In this document: one piece after another, positions 1 through 12,300 of the stretch | Layout of the letters: each line of letters begins with the position of its first letter | Numbering within the stretch: position 1 is the first letter of the stretch | NCBI GenBank assembly: GCA_033439765.1 | Contig: JAULSN010000004.1 | Location: 3,296,001 to 3,360,000 of the forward strand | Direction: 5' to 3' | DNA from: Lasiosphaeria ovina | Taxonomy: Eukaryota; Ascomycota; Sordariomycetes; Sordariales; Lasiosphaeriaceae | Length of the DNA stretch: 64,000 nt | The notes under the pieces: generated by a model | The model's database searches: none | Seen by the model: the letters and a program-made list of their open reading frames with translations, nothing else | What the model was told of the DNA's origin: nothing | Program-made: the position numbers and the translations under genes

Positions 1-3000
1 CCCCGTCGATCTCAAGCCGAGGGGGCGCTCGGCGATCGATAGGGGGCTATGTACGTATCTCTCACTCCTTGCACACTTGATCTCACAACTCCCCGAGCAT
101 GTCGGAATGCTGCGCCGCACACCTGCCGGCATATCAAAACGACATGGGAAGCCGGTGGGGGGAGCTGGGTGCTGCCGGGCGCCACATTGTTGCAAATCAG
201 ATGCGAACAATCGGAGGCTGGCTGAGATTTCACAGACAGCGAGACACACAGCAGCAAAAACGGTGTTAGGTATGTGCATCCATCCATTCGTACGCTTCAC
301 TCCTGTCTGTGTAAGGGGGGCAGCCAGACGGCACCCAAGATTGTCCAGGGGGGGGGGGCAAGGGTTCGAGAAGGACACGGTTTCCGTGATCCGGTCCGGC
401 GCCCCATAAGGGACAGGCCGGACGGGTAGACAGACTGGACTGGCTGGGACGTGGAACGTGGACGTGGAACGAGAACGGAGCCGCTGCAAGATAAGGTAAG
501 GCGAGGCGGGCAGGCAGGCAGGCAGCGGGCGGGCTGGCGCTCAGGCTTGGCCTAAAAATCTGCTTCATGCTGATTGTTCATTGAACTGAACTGCCCTACG
601 TACCTTGGCTGTCATTACTGCATTGCGCTGCGCACCGCGCACTCTTGTGTCCTGTTGTGTGGGCTTCCATGAACTTAAATTGCGGTAAGGAAGAGAGAGT
701 GGATAGGTGGTTCGTGCGTTTGTTCCATCCTGTCTTCCTGAACATTCGTGCCCAGGCTATCCGCATGGACGGGCGGTACCTTGACTATCCTGAAATCGGC
801 GGCCGAATGGGGAGCGCTCCCTGACATGGAGCCTCACGGAACCTGGGACTAGCTTCGAATCACCCGGCGTTGACTGCCGTAGCTGCCGTAGCTAGGTAGG
901 GCGGGTGATTGCTGCCGCGGTTTGCGCTGCCCATTAATAATGAGGTAGGTGAGGTAGGTATTCGCACTAGCAGTTGGTAGTGATAAATTTGCACAGCGGC
1001 CACCTTCCATTCCATCGGCAGGCAGGTTTGTTGGTGCCCGGCTGGGAGAGCGACGTGCGCTGGCGAGGGAGGATGCAGTTTGCGTTTGCAGAGTGCATGG
1101 CAGCGCAGCAGCGCAATTGCGGGCCGCCAAGCAATCGCGTGTGGGTTTCTGCTTTCTGGAGCCCAGGCTGGTGGTGGTTGAAGATGGATTCAGATTTCAG
1201 ATTCACGGCTCGGCCGCCTGCCGCCTGGGCTCCACTCCCTGCTGGTCTCGGCGCCTCAGGCTGCACAAACGCTTATCTTGGACCCCCACAGCATGCTCTC
1301 CATATTAAAATCATTCGTGTGGGGGACATGTCGCCCATGTGGCGGTTCGTGTGGCCGGGGCTGCGTCCCACCCTTGGCACCCTGTCGAAAAGGCCCGTCC
1401 GACCGTCGCCCCGTGTCACTTTTGCTGATAACGTCGCAGATTCACGGCCTCCCGTTCGCCAGCATCGGCAACCCCCCTGGCCAGCACGGACCAGGCGGAA
1501 AGGGCTGCGAGGCCTTGTCTGGCAAGTCCAACGGGCAGAAGACCCAGTTGGCCCGATTTGGGGCGTGTGGAGCAGCCTGGAAGAGTGGAAGGGGCCAAGG
1601 GCCATATTTCCATGCGGGAGTGGAGGGGCTCTGGGGGATGAGGTGGTCTGCTGGCTCTGGCTCTCGCTGGCTCTGGGCCACCTGAAAGGAAAAGCGAACA
1701 GCCGTCCGTCCCCTTCTAATCTTCCCACGTCTCCGCTGTTGTCGCCGCCGCTGCTGCCAACGCCCGCGTTGTGCCTCGAGGTTCATCAGACCAAACCCAC
1801 CCGGGCAGGTAGGCAGGTACCCACTCCTGCCCATCTTCCCGCGACATCTCCACGTCCCACCCGCGCTTGCGAGAGCTCTATTCTCAATGCGCGCACCTGC
1901 TCCGTAATGTATTCCATAGCAGCGATATTCGGCACACCACGCCGCAGCAAGCACTACCTACCGCGGATCAAGAGTTCCAAGGTAAGTTATGCAGGGTATC
2001 CGTAACTCGCTGGACACCTGTGTCTACATTGGGGGGTGGCGCGGCGGCGCGCAGCCATCATGACTGGCTGTTAATGGTTTCTTTGCTGGCCTGAAAGCCT
2101 TCTTGACGTGCGTTCTTGCGTGTGTTCGTGTGTTCGCGCCTGCGAGGCGAGTCTGGCGAACGCTGTGTCCGGCCCGGGACTGAGGTGCGTGCTCAAAGAA
2201 GAAACATAGTCGATCGCTCCAGCCAAGCCCAGGGCAACAGCCCAAGCCATGACCACATACTATGTAGGCGACGGGCAGGGGGAAGCATCGTCTGAAGCTT
2301 CCAGTTCCAGTTCCAGTTCCAGTTCACACTACATCGCAATTGCCGATAAAGTCGTTTTTCTAGCATAGGCAGGAACATTGGGCGATGCGATCGGACAGGT
2401 GGCGTCGCTGGTACCTTGCTAATGGCAGCAACGGCATGACGCGCCTATCAGCATCCCAGGAGCTGTACCCTCGACCTCGCCTTCCCTACGGCCCCCATCC
2501 CACCTAGCCCAGTTTAGACTGCAATTATGTACATGACTACCCGCCGCGGGAGTGTGCCGGCGGATTGCCTGTAGCAGGCCGGCCATGGTGCAATTTATCT
2601 CGCTCAATCCTCCACTGCCCGCCCAGCATCGGTCGGTCGGTCGACCGCTATCTCTGTTGCTGCGTCCATCTCAGGTCGTTCAGGCCGTTGCGCTCTCGTC
2701 CCATTCTCCGTCCTCCTCGATCGCATACATACCCAACCCCAAACACGCGACAGACGTAAACATCGCAGACTGTCCATCTTCCTCTGCGCGTCCTGACTGC
2801 ATGTACTGTACATTGGCTGCTCCGTCAGCGGTTCCTTGCTGCCCTGCGCCGCGACCCCTTGGCTGGGCCCGATTCGCACCCTGTATCTTGCCTATCTACG
2901 GATAGTCCGTATCTCGTCTCTCTACCTACCTTACCTTCCACCTATCTTCCTTTCGGAAGAGACGACGCTACATTCCCGCCGTGCTATGCGGCACTGACTG

Positions 3001-3984
3001 GCTCGCCCGCTATCGGGACCCTCGCACTGGACCAACGAACAGGCCGGCTCCCCCCAGTTGGTCGGTCAGACTGTCAGAACCTAGGGTCGGGATACCTTTA
3101 ACTACCTTACCTTCCTTGCCTTACTTATCTGCGCCACGACGGGAAGCAAACGGTGCTGCTCGCCCGCTAAGTCGCAACCTCGCAACCCTCGCTCGGCGTA
3201 TCAAATGACGTTGCGATACTGATTCTGCACGCTTCGAAACCTTGCCTGTCTATCAGGCGGCACCGTATTCGGTATCAGATCCACCGCCGCATTTGGGCGC
3301 TGCGCCAGAATTTCACCGAGAAAGCGCCCAGGGCAACCTTGCCGGAAACCTGCCTTCTCTGGTCCCTGATAATCCTCTCCTCCTGTTGTTGCTGCTGCTG
3401 CCTTGCTTTGGTCCTCGCAAACGCTGGCGTCTGGAAGCCGGCCCACAAGCGCCTCATCAACTCGATACCGCCTGCATTTCCCAGCGATCCCTTATCCCTT
3501 TGATATACCTGGGCTGTTAGATACGGCCTGCGCGGGTAGTTAGTCCCTCCCTGGATAGAGCCGCCCGCCCCCTTCCCGGTCCCACCAGGGCAACCCAACC
3601 CACCCCTCCCTCCCTCTTAGTTGACGTCCACATCCACACAAAAGTCCCCGGCGCTCCCACTTCGGCATCTCCCTCGTTGATGGTCTCTTGACTTCCGAGT
3701 CCGTCCATCTATCTCTCTTGCCAGGCCGCTTCCATATGGACATCTCTCCCTCCGGCACTCCAGTATATCTCGTCACTGCCATGCCTGAGCTACAATAAAA
3801 CACGGCTGTCGTTGGTCGTTGATCTCGCCCTCCACCAAACCTCGAACCCCCTTACTCTGGGCCGCCATAGAGGGATCCGCTGAACCCCCGTCGATTAACT
3901 CTTCTGTGTGCGCGCGTGTGTGCGTGTGTGTCGTGGACTGCAGACGTCCTTGTCCGGTTGCCGCCTTCCCACGAGTCCTCTATC
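1..3984. other. Long gene-poor leader region
   Basis: No convincing coding region is seen. Open frames here are short or of low complexity and have no recognisable domain. The stretch holds a C/G homopolymer near 347-358, four TTCCAG hexamers at 2299-2322 and many pyrimidine-rich tracts that increase towards the gene starting at 3985. The last kilobase is probably promoter and 5' UTR of that gene. Confidence 0.5.
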
Positions 3985-5565
3985 ATGTCGGACAAGTCGG
4001 CACAGTCGTCTCCGTCGCCGCTTCAGGTGGCGGTGAATGGCCAGGTGGACGAGTCTAGGATGCCCAAGGGGCATTGCCGGTACATTCTGCTGTTGCCCGA
4101 AATCAAGGGCCAGCGGTGTGCCTGTGTTGGCTTCTCCCTCAACAGAGGCATCCCGAGCGCCACGTGCGATTGTGGTCACCTGGCGTGCTACCACAACAAG
4201 GAGGTAGAGCCATCGAATGAACAGAAACATGAACTAGAGCTCCTGCGGAAACGGATACAGCAGCTAGAGGAACACATTTCCAAAGGACACGAGGATGTGC
4301 TCGACAGCGTCGTCACGCGGCTGAACGAGGTGGAAGACCACTTGGAAAAGAGCAGGGAGGAATTCGGGGACCAAATCAAGGGAGCCTACCGGAATGTCAG
4401 CATCAGTTGGCGCTCGATTGAGCAAGGGGAGCGCAAGAACTATGAGCAGGATGAGCAACTTCGTCAAATTTACGACAAGCTCGGGGCACACGACGAGCGC
4501 CTCGATATGCTGCACGCTGGTCAGCTCGAGCTCCGAGATGCCGACACTAGTCTCGAGGAGCGGATCGAAAACCTAACCGAGACGTTTCTCGAGGACGAAG
4601 ATATAGCCCTATCGAGGCCTAACCAGTGGCGCCTGCGGAGGAGGTCAACATCTGACACGACTGTTCGCCCAAACCTCCCTTTGGGCCCTTTTGGCCCTTT
4701 AGGGGCAGGGGGCGCCCCTTTCGACAACTATCTTCGCCCCCAACAGTCGCCCGAGACACGCACTCGCGGGCGAGGGCGCGGCGGCGGCTCCAGGCGCGGC
4801 GACATTCCGTTCCAGCAGGTGCCGAAACCGCTCCCCGCGTCTGCCCGGTCCACGGGCGCTTGGACCGTCCACATCTCCCTTCTTCCCCATGCCTCTGTGG
4901 CAATGCCCTTCGAGAGGAACACCAACGCCTACCAGCGGTGTCTCTCTCGGGGCCTTCACAGGATGGTTCCGGTCCATGGCTACGACGCGGTCTCGTTCAC
5001 CACGGCCGTGGAGAAGGCCTTCGGCAGCTTTCTGAAGGGCCGCAAGTGGATGCCTCTGCAGGCCAAGCTCTGCGACGCCGAGACGCTTCAGGGTCTCCCC
5101 ATGCTGCGCCAGCTCGAACCCCACATGGTGGAGGCGCCGTATGATCACAAGTTCTTGGTCGACCACTGTGCCGTGTGCGACGGCGGCGGTGTTATCGACT
5201 CTCTGTACATTGCAATGCGGGAGCATACCATCTCTTGGCACACGCTGAGGCACTCGCCCGTCTTCGTCGAAGGCCTCGAGGATGCCTGGGCCTACGACTC
5301 GCTGCTGGATACTGATCCATTTACCAACAACATGGCGATCGATGACATGGATCGTCCTGCCGCCGGAGACATCACGACCATCTTACCGCCGCTGCAGCAG
5401 TCACTAAAACGGCCACTGACAGAGATGTCCCGGTCTAGCAGTTTCGGAGCAGCCAGCTCCCCCACTGGGGATAACGAGGAATCTCGTGTGAAGCGGACGC
5501 GCCCTCCCGTGGTCGTCGCTCCTAATCCCCTCGTGGAAATAAGGAGGCGGGTGGAGACTGCGTGA
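3985..5565 (+). CDS. Coiled-coil protein with Cys/His cluster, unknown function
   Basis: Single-exon 526-aa protein. I start at the ATG at 3985 (MSDKSAQ...); the in-frame ATG at 3916 would add 23 Cys/Val-rich residues unlike the rest. Residues 45-70 hold CxC, then CDCGH, Cys68 and His70, a spacing that recalls SWIM-type zinc binding. Residues about 76-190 are charged and helical with leucine heptads, a predicted coiled coil. A Gly/Arg-rich RGRG segment near 260-275 precedes a globular half (about 290-440), then a Ser-rich tail with a KRTRPP basic patch that could be a nuclear signal. I do not recognise the family by name; it resembles conserved filamentous-fungal hypotheticals. Zinc binding and nuclear location are inference. 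Confidence 0.85.
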   Translation: MSDKSAQSSPSPLQVAVNGQVDESRMPKGHCRYILLLPEIKGQRCACVGFSLNRGIPSATCDCGHLACYHNKEVEPSNEQKHELELLRKRIQQLEEHISKGHEDVLDSVVTRLNEVEDHLEKSREEFGDQIKGAYRNVSISWRSIEQGERKNYEQDEQLRQIYDKLGAHDERLDMLHAGQLELRDADTSLEERIENLTETFLEDEDIALSRPNQWRLRRRSTSDTTVRPNLPLGPFGPLGAGGAPFDNYLRPQQSPETRTRGRGRGGGSRRGDIPFQQVPKPLPASARSTGAWTVHISLLPHASVAMPFERNTNAYQRCLSRGLHRMVPVHGYDAVSFTTAVEKAFGSFLKGRKWMPLQAKLCDAETLQGLPMLRQLEPHMVEAPYDHKFLVDHCAVCDGGGVIDSLYIAMREHTISWHTLRHSPVFVEGLEDAWAYDSLLDTDPFTNNMAIDDMDRPAAGDITTILPPLQQSLKRPLTEMSRSSSFGAASSPTGDNEESRVKRTRPPVVVAPNPLVEIRRRVETA

Positions 5566-7725
5566 GCCAGCGTGGACAAATACCTACCTACTATTATGAT
5601 GACGTTGACGAAGACATACACACACGCACACCCTCCACGAACAGCCCGGATTTGAGGATAATATGAACAAACCAATGATAAACTGTGAACATAGCGGCGG
5701 ATATTGTTATAGACCTGGAAGGCAGCGGGCGTTGGACGAAGACGGGGCGTAACAGCGATATTAGCGCGATATCCGGGAATCACATTGCAGTATCCTATTA
5801 GATATCTCTGTGAATTACCCATTTTTACTTCAGCCTTTTCTTTCTTCTCTTTTTGTTATTTTTGCCCAGTGTCGACACTACTGCATTTTCTTTGGCGACG
5901 GTTGGTTGGCTGGGCTGGATGAAGGAACGAATGGGTGGGACGCACGAGCTGGAGCTTAGTTGGAAGTCCTAGGAGTCGGAGGGGGCAGAGGAAGCCAGCC
6001 TCAACAAAGAGGATAAAATCGGCATCCTGCATCATGCTGTGTCATGCTGCGTCCCCATTGCGGGTTTTGGAGACTAGAAGCAAAGATTTTTCTTGAAGAG
6101 CGTGGTCTATCGGACGCTCCTGCGAGAGACGGTCAATATAGAAATATTTCCCCCCTCGTTGCTACCATACGCCCAGCTGCTCGCGTGCCCGTTCGACTGA
6201 CCGGACCGCCTTGGAGGAGGGAGGCTTGGGGTGCGAAGAGGTGCGAAAGCAAGGCAAGAGGGCATTCGGATCCGGCTACGGGAATCGATAATGGAGTCGA
6301 AAAGCGCCAAAAGATGATGGACCTCTAAAGGAGCAAAAGAAGGATGCGCAAAAGATGAAAAGGAGAAGCAAGGCCAGGAGGAGAAAGGATGCGAGAGGGG
6401 GCTCTGGACCAGAGTTTTAGTGTGCGGCAGAAAGAAAGCAATAATCCCGTTTCACTGAGACCGCAGGCCGGATGGAATGGCAAAAGAAGCCCGCCAACAG
6501 CCAATTAGGTGGTGAGACATGGATATGTCAGGTAGTTCTTTTCTTTTTCCCCGAGGTGACACGAACCAGACGTGTGACGCTTGGACGTCTGGGAGGATCT
6601 TGGGACTCGCCGAAAGGAGGAGAGGGCAGCCAAGGGCAGCCAATTAATTTGCTCTCTGGGAATTATTTTTGTCCGTTTGCTCTCTCAGCGTGGAGGATGG
6701 ATGATGCAGTGTACGCACCTGCATATGGTTGACTTCACTTGTTGGTTGCTCGAACGACTTTCTGGGTTGTTGGCACGTTGTGTGTCGTACAATCCAATAC
6801 TGGTTTGTTTGTTTGTTTGTTAGCGCGAAACCAGGGACAGGGGTCCCCCGGTCAAAATCAGAATATCTGCTGTTTTCACCGTTGAAGCTCCTTAAAAACA
6901 ATAAAAAATAAAATATAGATTAACAGATAAATAAAGGGCAATCTAGATCAATGGATTTTATTTGAGAAAAATGTCTGGATTCTCCGTTGAGATAGAAAAT
7001 GTTGTTGAATCGGTGGCTTGGCGGTACCAAGCCAACGAACAAACCAGGGCTGGAGTGTAAGGTATGTACGTGCCTCGGGAGGTTGTCTGGATGATCGACG
7101 GGCTACACCGACACTCACCAGCGCCTATACACTAGTGTAAGTACGGATACATCCGTACGATACCAATGACGAATTCACGATGTCTACATAATCTGACGAC
7201 TACTTAAGGCCATTTTCCTTGCAAAGAAGCGGACTACGTATAAATTAAGCAAGACATCTTGCCTTTGGACATTACCAATAGGAGAATTCATTCTCCACGA
7301 TCCTGAATCAGCGCTGCGGATGTCCTCCTGCAACTCCGGAGTCCGTCTAGAGAATCTACGCTTCATGAACTTGAAGAAAGGCGGATGAAGCGACTGCCCT
7401 AACAGCGAAAGCCGCCGAGGGCCGCCTGCGTCTGAGGATTTTCCGTCACAATTGTTAGCAAAGGACCCCCCTGCCCTCCCGCCGACGGTTCCGCAGCAAG
7501 ATGTCCTGGACCAGTACGCTAACCGTGTATTATTCTATCTCGACGCTAACACGAACATCTGCTGGTAAAGAAGGCAAAGAATGACTCTAAGTGGCCCCTC
7601 CAGTGTTCCACCCATCGATCTCTAGCAGTTAAGAGTGACTCTACGGAGCCTCTCCTTCATATCTAGTAAATTCACGCCCTCGACTGGCATTTGGAGAGCT
7701 TCCAAAATGCGCTGAAGATCAAAGG
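5566..7725. other. Intergenic, becoming AT-rich
   Basis: No supportable gene. GC content drops visibly after about 6880, where A/T runs begin, marking entry to a repeat island. A 60-residue open frame on the minus strand at 7184-7366 has no recognised domain and may be a relic. Confidence 0.5.
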
Positions 7726-7989
7726 CTAAAAAAATGTCAGCTTATATCCCATAGATAATGTTGGAATATATCGCATACCACCCAGCTCATATAGAGATTC
7801 TAAGTCTCTTAGGAACTCTGCAATTTCGGTCGCAGTATAGAGTCGAGTAGTGGTGATAGCCGCATTATTTCGGTGTTTGCGCAGATTGTCTGGAGATGTC
7901 AGCATACGCACTCAAAGATAAGGACGGAGGGCCTACGAGGCAATGATGCGGAATAGGAGCGAATTGTTATTTGCGCGGAGTTCCGTGTC

Positions 7990-8110
7990 AAGTGATGTGA
8001 CCCTGACGTCGAGAGATATGACCTTGGCGTCGAGAGATGCGACCTTGGCGTCGAGAGATGTGACCTTGGTGTCGAGAGATGAGACCTTGGAGTTCAGAGA
8101 TGAGACCTTG
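7990..8110. repeat. 21-bp minisatellite (heptad-coding)
   Basis: About six tandem units of a 21-bp sequence beginning GTCGAGAGATG and containing ACCTTGG, with a few substitutions between units. Read on the minus strand each unit encodes seven residues of the LDAKVTS type, so the array is part of the coiled-coil reading frame. Confidence 0.85.
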
Positions 8111-8199
8111 GCGTCGAGAGATGCCAACTGGACGCGAATTTACTGTCAATGGTTGCGAACCTGTTAATAAGGAACTCCTCGAGGGATGCGAACATATTG

Positions 8200-8310
8200 T
8201 CAATGGATATGAACTTGTTCTCAATGGATGCGAACTTGGATGCGAACTTGTTGTTAATGGATGCGAACTCGTCGTCAATGGATGCGAACTCGTCGTCAAT
8301 GGATGCGAAC
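8200..8310. repeat. Second 21-bp minisatellite
   Basis: Tandem 21-bp units containing GTCAATGGATGCGAACT. On the minus strand they encode KFASID(D/N) heptads. One short unit breaks the period. Its consensus differs from the array at 7990-8110. Confidence 0.8.
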
Positions 8311-8398
8311 TTGTCGTGCCGGCAAGGTGTCTTCATCAGGTTCAAGTTCAGCAGCAGAGCTAGCATTATACCGCTTCTTTTCGCTCGTTCGCGATTTG

Positions 8399-8517
8399 AA
8401 CTAGTAGGCTCGGGGATTAAAAGTCGCGAAACATTTCGATCGCAACCGTGGGGAAAGGAAGGAAAAGTCGAGGAATCTCGAAATGGGCAAATGAACGACG
8501 AGATTTCCCTGCTAGTT
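8399..8517. mobile_element. 119-bp repeat with short inverted ends, copy 1
   Basis: Begins AACTAGTAGG and ends CCTGCTAGTT, which is a near-perfect terminal inverted repeat. The interior (CTCGGGGATTAAAAG... GGAAAAGT...GAATCTCG...GACGACGA) is clearly similar to a second copy at 12806-12926. Size, inverted ends and dispersed copies suggest a tiny non-autonomous DNA element. No clean target-site duplication is visible. Confidence 0.6.
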
Positions 8518-8519
8518 TA

Positions 8520-8792
8520 GGTAGATAGCAAAGGACTGTGCTCTCTTCCCCGCATAAAAAAGGGAAGTAATAGAAGCAGGGACCAGGGGGGTTGCGAGTC
8601 TGGGTGATCCCTTTTTTCCTCAGTCACGCTGGTCTTTGTTGGCTTGCTGAAGGACAAGCCCGTCGACGAAAACGAGGCCGAGACTTCCAGCTCATCGTCA
8701 CCGCCGCTGTTCGAGCATTCGTTCGCCTCGTCATCGTCTTGAAAGGCTCCATAGTTGGGAGCGTCGGAGTCGTTCTGGTCCATCTCCTCCAT
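8520..8792 (-). CDS. Small acidic open reading frame, doubtful
   Basis: Minus-strand frame starting at the ATG at 8792 (MEEMDQNDSDAP...) and ending at the stop at 8517-8519, about 90 aa. It is acidic at the N-terminus and has a hydrophobic Leu run near the C-terminus. It occupies almost exactly the gap between the 119-bp element (to 8517) and the inverted-repeat element (from 8841). No domain is recognised. It may be a gene fragment captured in the repeat island or chance. Confidence 0.25.
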
Positions 8793-8840
8793 GTCCGAGT
8801 GAATTTCCTTATTCCGTATCCGTAATGCGTAGGTACACTT

Positions 8841-9071
8841 CAATCCCTGAATGTTTGTTGGCGTGGTACGAATACTTGGGCATAATAAATATTATAGCCT
8901 AGCAAACCGGCTAAGAAAAGGCTGATGTATTTTAGAGAAGGAATGGGCCTCTAGGATTCCAAAATAGGCAATAGCTTTTACCTCCCTCAGCGAAAAACCT
9001 TCAGGGCGAGTCGTAAAAACTGAAGGCTTCAAATCTTGGAAAGTTCCCTGCTAACAAGCATTCAGGGATTG
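8841..9071. mobile_element. 231-bp MITE-like element with terminal inverted repeats
   Basis: Left end CAATCCCTGAATG is matched by CATTCAGGGATTG at the right end, a perfect 13-bp inverted repeat that extends imperfectly through about 22 bp (TTGTT(G/A)GC). No coding capacity. Its reverse complement aligns with 29687-29881 through a shared core (ACGACTCGCC, GAGGGAGGTAA, TTTTGGAATCCTAGAGG), so the family is dispersed in this genome. I see no target-site duplication, so the superfamily cannot be assigned. Confidence 0.75.
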
Positions 9072-9383
9072 CACAGTAGGTAGGTATCCAGACTAGTAAG
9101 TAGGTAAGGTAATTACCTTGCATAATTGGTAGAATCACTAGGTAGTAGCGGTATCCTAACCCTTAATTACCAAGTAATACAGATAAGCGGAGGGAGAAAA
9201 AATTTAGTGTTAGGCTGAGCAACGCGTCAAGACGATGAATGAATTGCAGATTGAAAATTGACGACAACCGCGTCCCGTCCACGATCGGCCCAGCGACGAC
9301 CGATCGAAAGCGACGCCTGTCTGTCCGCTCCCGATCTACGCTACGCTGTAGCCTGGCGACGCCACTGCGCGGATTTGGCCAGA

Positions 9384-12300
9384 ATGTTGCAATTAACTAG
9401 GCGGATGCCTCGAGCGCAACCACACGCAAAGGCACTGGCATTACGGTCTCGATCCCAACCGCAACCGCAACCGCAACCGCAACCGCAACCGCAACCGCAA
9501 CCGCAACCGCAACCGCAACACCATCCCCAACCGCAGGCCCAACTCGTCTGCACAGCATGCCACCAGGCTTTGCTTCGGGCCCGGCATGCTTCGTCGCTTG
9601 GCCTTGCAAGGTCGTCGATTGTTGCCCCAGCCTCAACCTCAACCTCAATCTCGCCCTGTGCCTCCCGCCGCCAGTACTCGGCCGCGACTGGCGCACAGGC
9701 CGTTGACTCGGCCTCAATGCCCGACGTTACGGCCACGCCCCCCCAGACCACCGATACAATAGCAACGACGTCTCAGGTCGAGACAGAGCCGGAGCCCGGG
9801 GCGGAACCTGGAACGGCAGCGTCGACTCAGATCCCGAAGAAGAAGAGAAAGAAGAGGAAGAAACTAGAGCAGGAGAAGGAGAAGGAGCAGCCGGAACAAA
9901 ATAGCCCCCAGGGGAATCAGGACCTGTCCAAAAAGGAACAGCTGATCCAGGACGCCAAATCCCGGCGGTTATTAAAGAATACTCTGCGCGTGCTTCAAGA
10001 GCTCGAGGCTGCCCAGTCGTCTCCCAAAACAAGAAGTCAAAAAACGCGTGACTCGATGCTGCTCGAGGGCACCTTGGCCATCTTGAAGAAGGTAATTCCC
10101 GAACAACTTCAAGACGCCCAGCCTCCTCAGCCAGATACCCCTCAGCCAGATACCCCAGAAGAAAAAATTGTGAGAAAAGTGCTCGCCCCTCGCAAAGAGG
10201 CCCCCGTTCGCAAAATACACTCCGAATCAAAGCACTATACCGTTAAAATAACTCCCGCCACCGAATCAAAACCACCAAAAATTACATGGTTGCCGCTAAG
10301 CAGCATTCGAGGTTCGACTGGCATCGGGAGCAGCCCTCCAACGAAGACACGGAAGCCGACGACACGGAAGATGACGGCAAAGAAGCCGACGGCAAAGAAG
10401 TCGACGGCAAAGAAGCCATATCTTGCAGATCGTGCAGGCCGCACAAAAGCCGCGAGATTCTTTCCTGACACGCTTGGACTGGATCCTGTCGAGAAACCAC
10501 AGCCTCCGGTGCCCCGGCTATCATACGGTCTAGACCGTGTGCTCTTCAACCCCGGCGTCTACCACCTTCAAGACCCCCGGTCTCGCGTCTTCAACTTCGA
10601 TCCCTATCTCGCTCGCATCATGCCGGCCCGAGAGTTTGACTTCGATGCGCTGAAGCAGTTCGTCAGCTCGTCCCAGGACAGAACCCTCCACGCCATGGCC
10701 TCGGAGCTTGGAAAAAGGTATTCAGGCTCTACCTCGAGCATGACGGCCGCCCTGAGCCATTTCCACTTTCTGCTCTCGTCCTGGCGTCCCATCAGCACCA
10801 AAGCTATGTCTCAGGAGTTTGAAGTGGACTCGGAAAAATTCACCAAAATCACGCGCGCCCCCGCCGCCTCCTTTCTGCATTACAAAGACGGCGTGTACGC
10901 CATTGATGCCGACAAGGAATTCGACATGGCCAATCTCCTGAGCTTGCTGGGCAAGTCTATGGAGAAGCTTCTGACACTACCAAAGGAGGAGTTCGAAAAG
11001 TACCGCAAGACCAAGTCGGACCAACTGACCCACGCGCAGCGCAACGACCCCGAGGCCTACCATTATACCACCATGGGCGACTTTATGATGCGCTCCCAGC
11101 TTGACGCCTATGACCCGAGGGTTCCCGGCACCGGTATGTTCGACCTCAAGACCAGGGCTGTGGTGTCCATCCGCATGGATATCCAAGGCATCAAAAAGGG
11201 CGCCAACTACGAGATACGCGGACGCCTTGGCCAATGGGAGTCCTTCGAGCGCGAATATTATGATATGATCCGCTCCGCCTTTCTGAAATACTCTCTGCAG
11301 GTCCGCATGGGCCGCATGGATGGCATATTTGTCGCCTTCCACAACACGGAGCGCATCTTCGGCTTTCAGTACATCAGCCTGCCCGAAATGGACCAGGCAC
11401 TGCATGGCACCACCAACACCGATCTCGGCGACCAAGAGTTCAAGGCCAGTCTTCACCTCTACAACGAGGCTTTAAACCTGGTGACCAAAGAGTTTCCCGA
11501 GCAATCTCTGCGTATTCACGTCGAGACGAGAGAGGGTGACCCCCCCAGCATGAGGATATTTGCCAGACCCGTGACCAACGACGAGATCGAATCCATCCAA
11601 GGAGCGCAGCGCCGTTACGCAGAAGAATTTGAACGAGAAATAATGAATGCCGGTCTTGGTTCCCGAGAGGACGCCGGTCCGGAGGCGGTCGAAGGGGATA
11701 CTGTTGTTGCCGAGACCGAGGACACGGCAAGCCAAGACGTGTGGAAAGACGTAATGCTCGAGGTCGAGCGCACGCTTGAGGACCAGGACCAGGGCGTGAC
11801 AGCAGTCCGAGAAGCTATCGAGTACGCACTCGAGCACAGTGGTCTTCTCCACAGCTGCACTAGCGACGAGGCAGGTCACCACCTCGATGAGCTGTTAGAG
11901 GCCCTCCTCACAAGTGGTGGAGAGGTTGTGACTGAGGGCTCCGAAGGACAACGGGAGACCTCTGAGGTCCGGTCATCTCTGAAAGAGCTTCTCCTCAAGC
12001 TGGCCACTCAGGTCAAAGCTGTATCGAGTGTTCGGCAGACCGAGCAGCAAATCGAAGGTGACGTCACGGATGATTCTATAAAGCTTCGCAATTTCGAGAC
12101 TATTCTGTCCGAGCTGGCTGAAACGGCGCGAGACAGCGGCAATTTGGCGGAGCCATCATACGAGCAAGACCAGGGAACGTTGGAAATGCCACCCACGGAA
12201 ATTCCGCAGTATGATGGCCCCCTTTGTTGCTTCGCCCTCACCGTCAAAAATAAGGACCAAAGGATCCCTATCGAACGGCCAACTGGCCACGCGGATGAGA

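Larger units (their letters stand above)
7726..8366 (-). pseudogene. Decayed heptad-repeat coiled-coil gene
   Basis: Read on the minus strand from the ATG at 8366, the frame encodes 7-residue repeats of the form KFASID(D/N), encoded by 21-bp units. Near 8130 the repeats continue in another frame as LDAKVTS heptads to 7933, where a stop follows LLFRIIAS. A third open stretch, 7911-7726 (NLRKHRNNAAITTTRLYTATE...), follows just downstream. A one-base frameshift at the join fits better than an intron: the candidate GT/AG pairs I tried do not restore the heptad phase. The whole is a predicted parallel coiled coil of unknown role lying in an AT-rich repeat island. It may be a recently broken gene or an assembly error. 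Confidence 0.5.

Noticed and set aside
974..2005. 343-residue open frame in the left leader
   Set aside because: Begins with a non-distinct sequence, is Arg/Pro/Trp-rich like random GC-rich DNA, and has overlapping open frames on both strands. No domain or splice logic.
5292..5822. 176-residue minus-strand frame overlapping the 3' end of the coiled-coil gene
   Set aside because: It is antisense to a well-supported gene and its remainder is AT-rich spacer.
9058..9180. Possible target-site duplication beside the MITE-like element
   Set aside because: Flanks GTACACTT and CACAGTAG do not match as direct repeats of any usual length.
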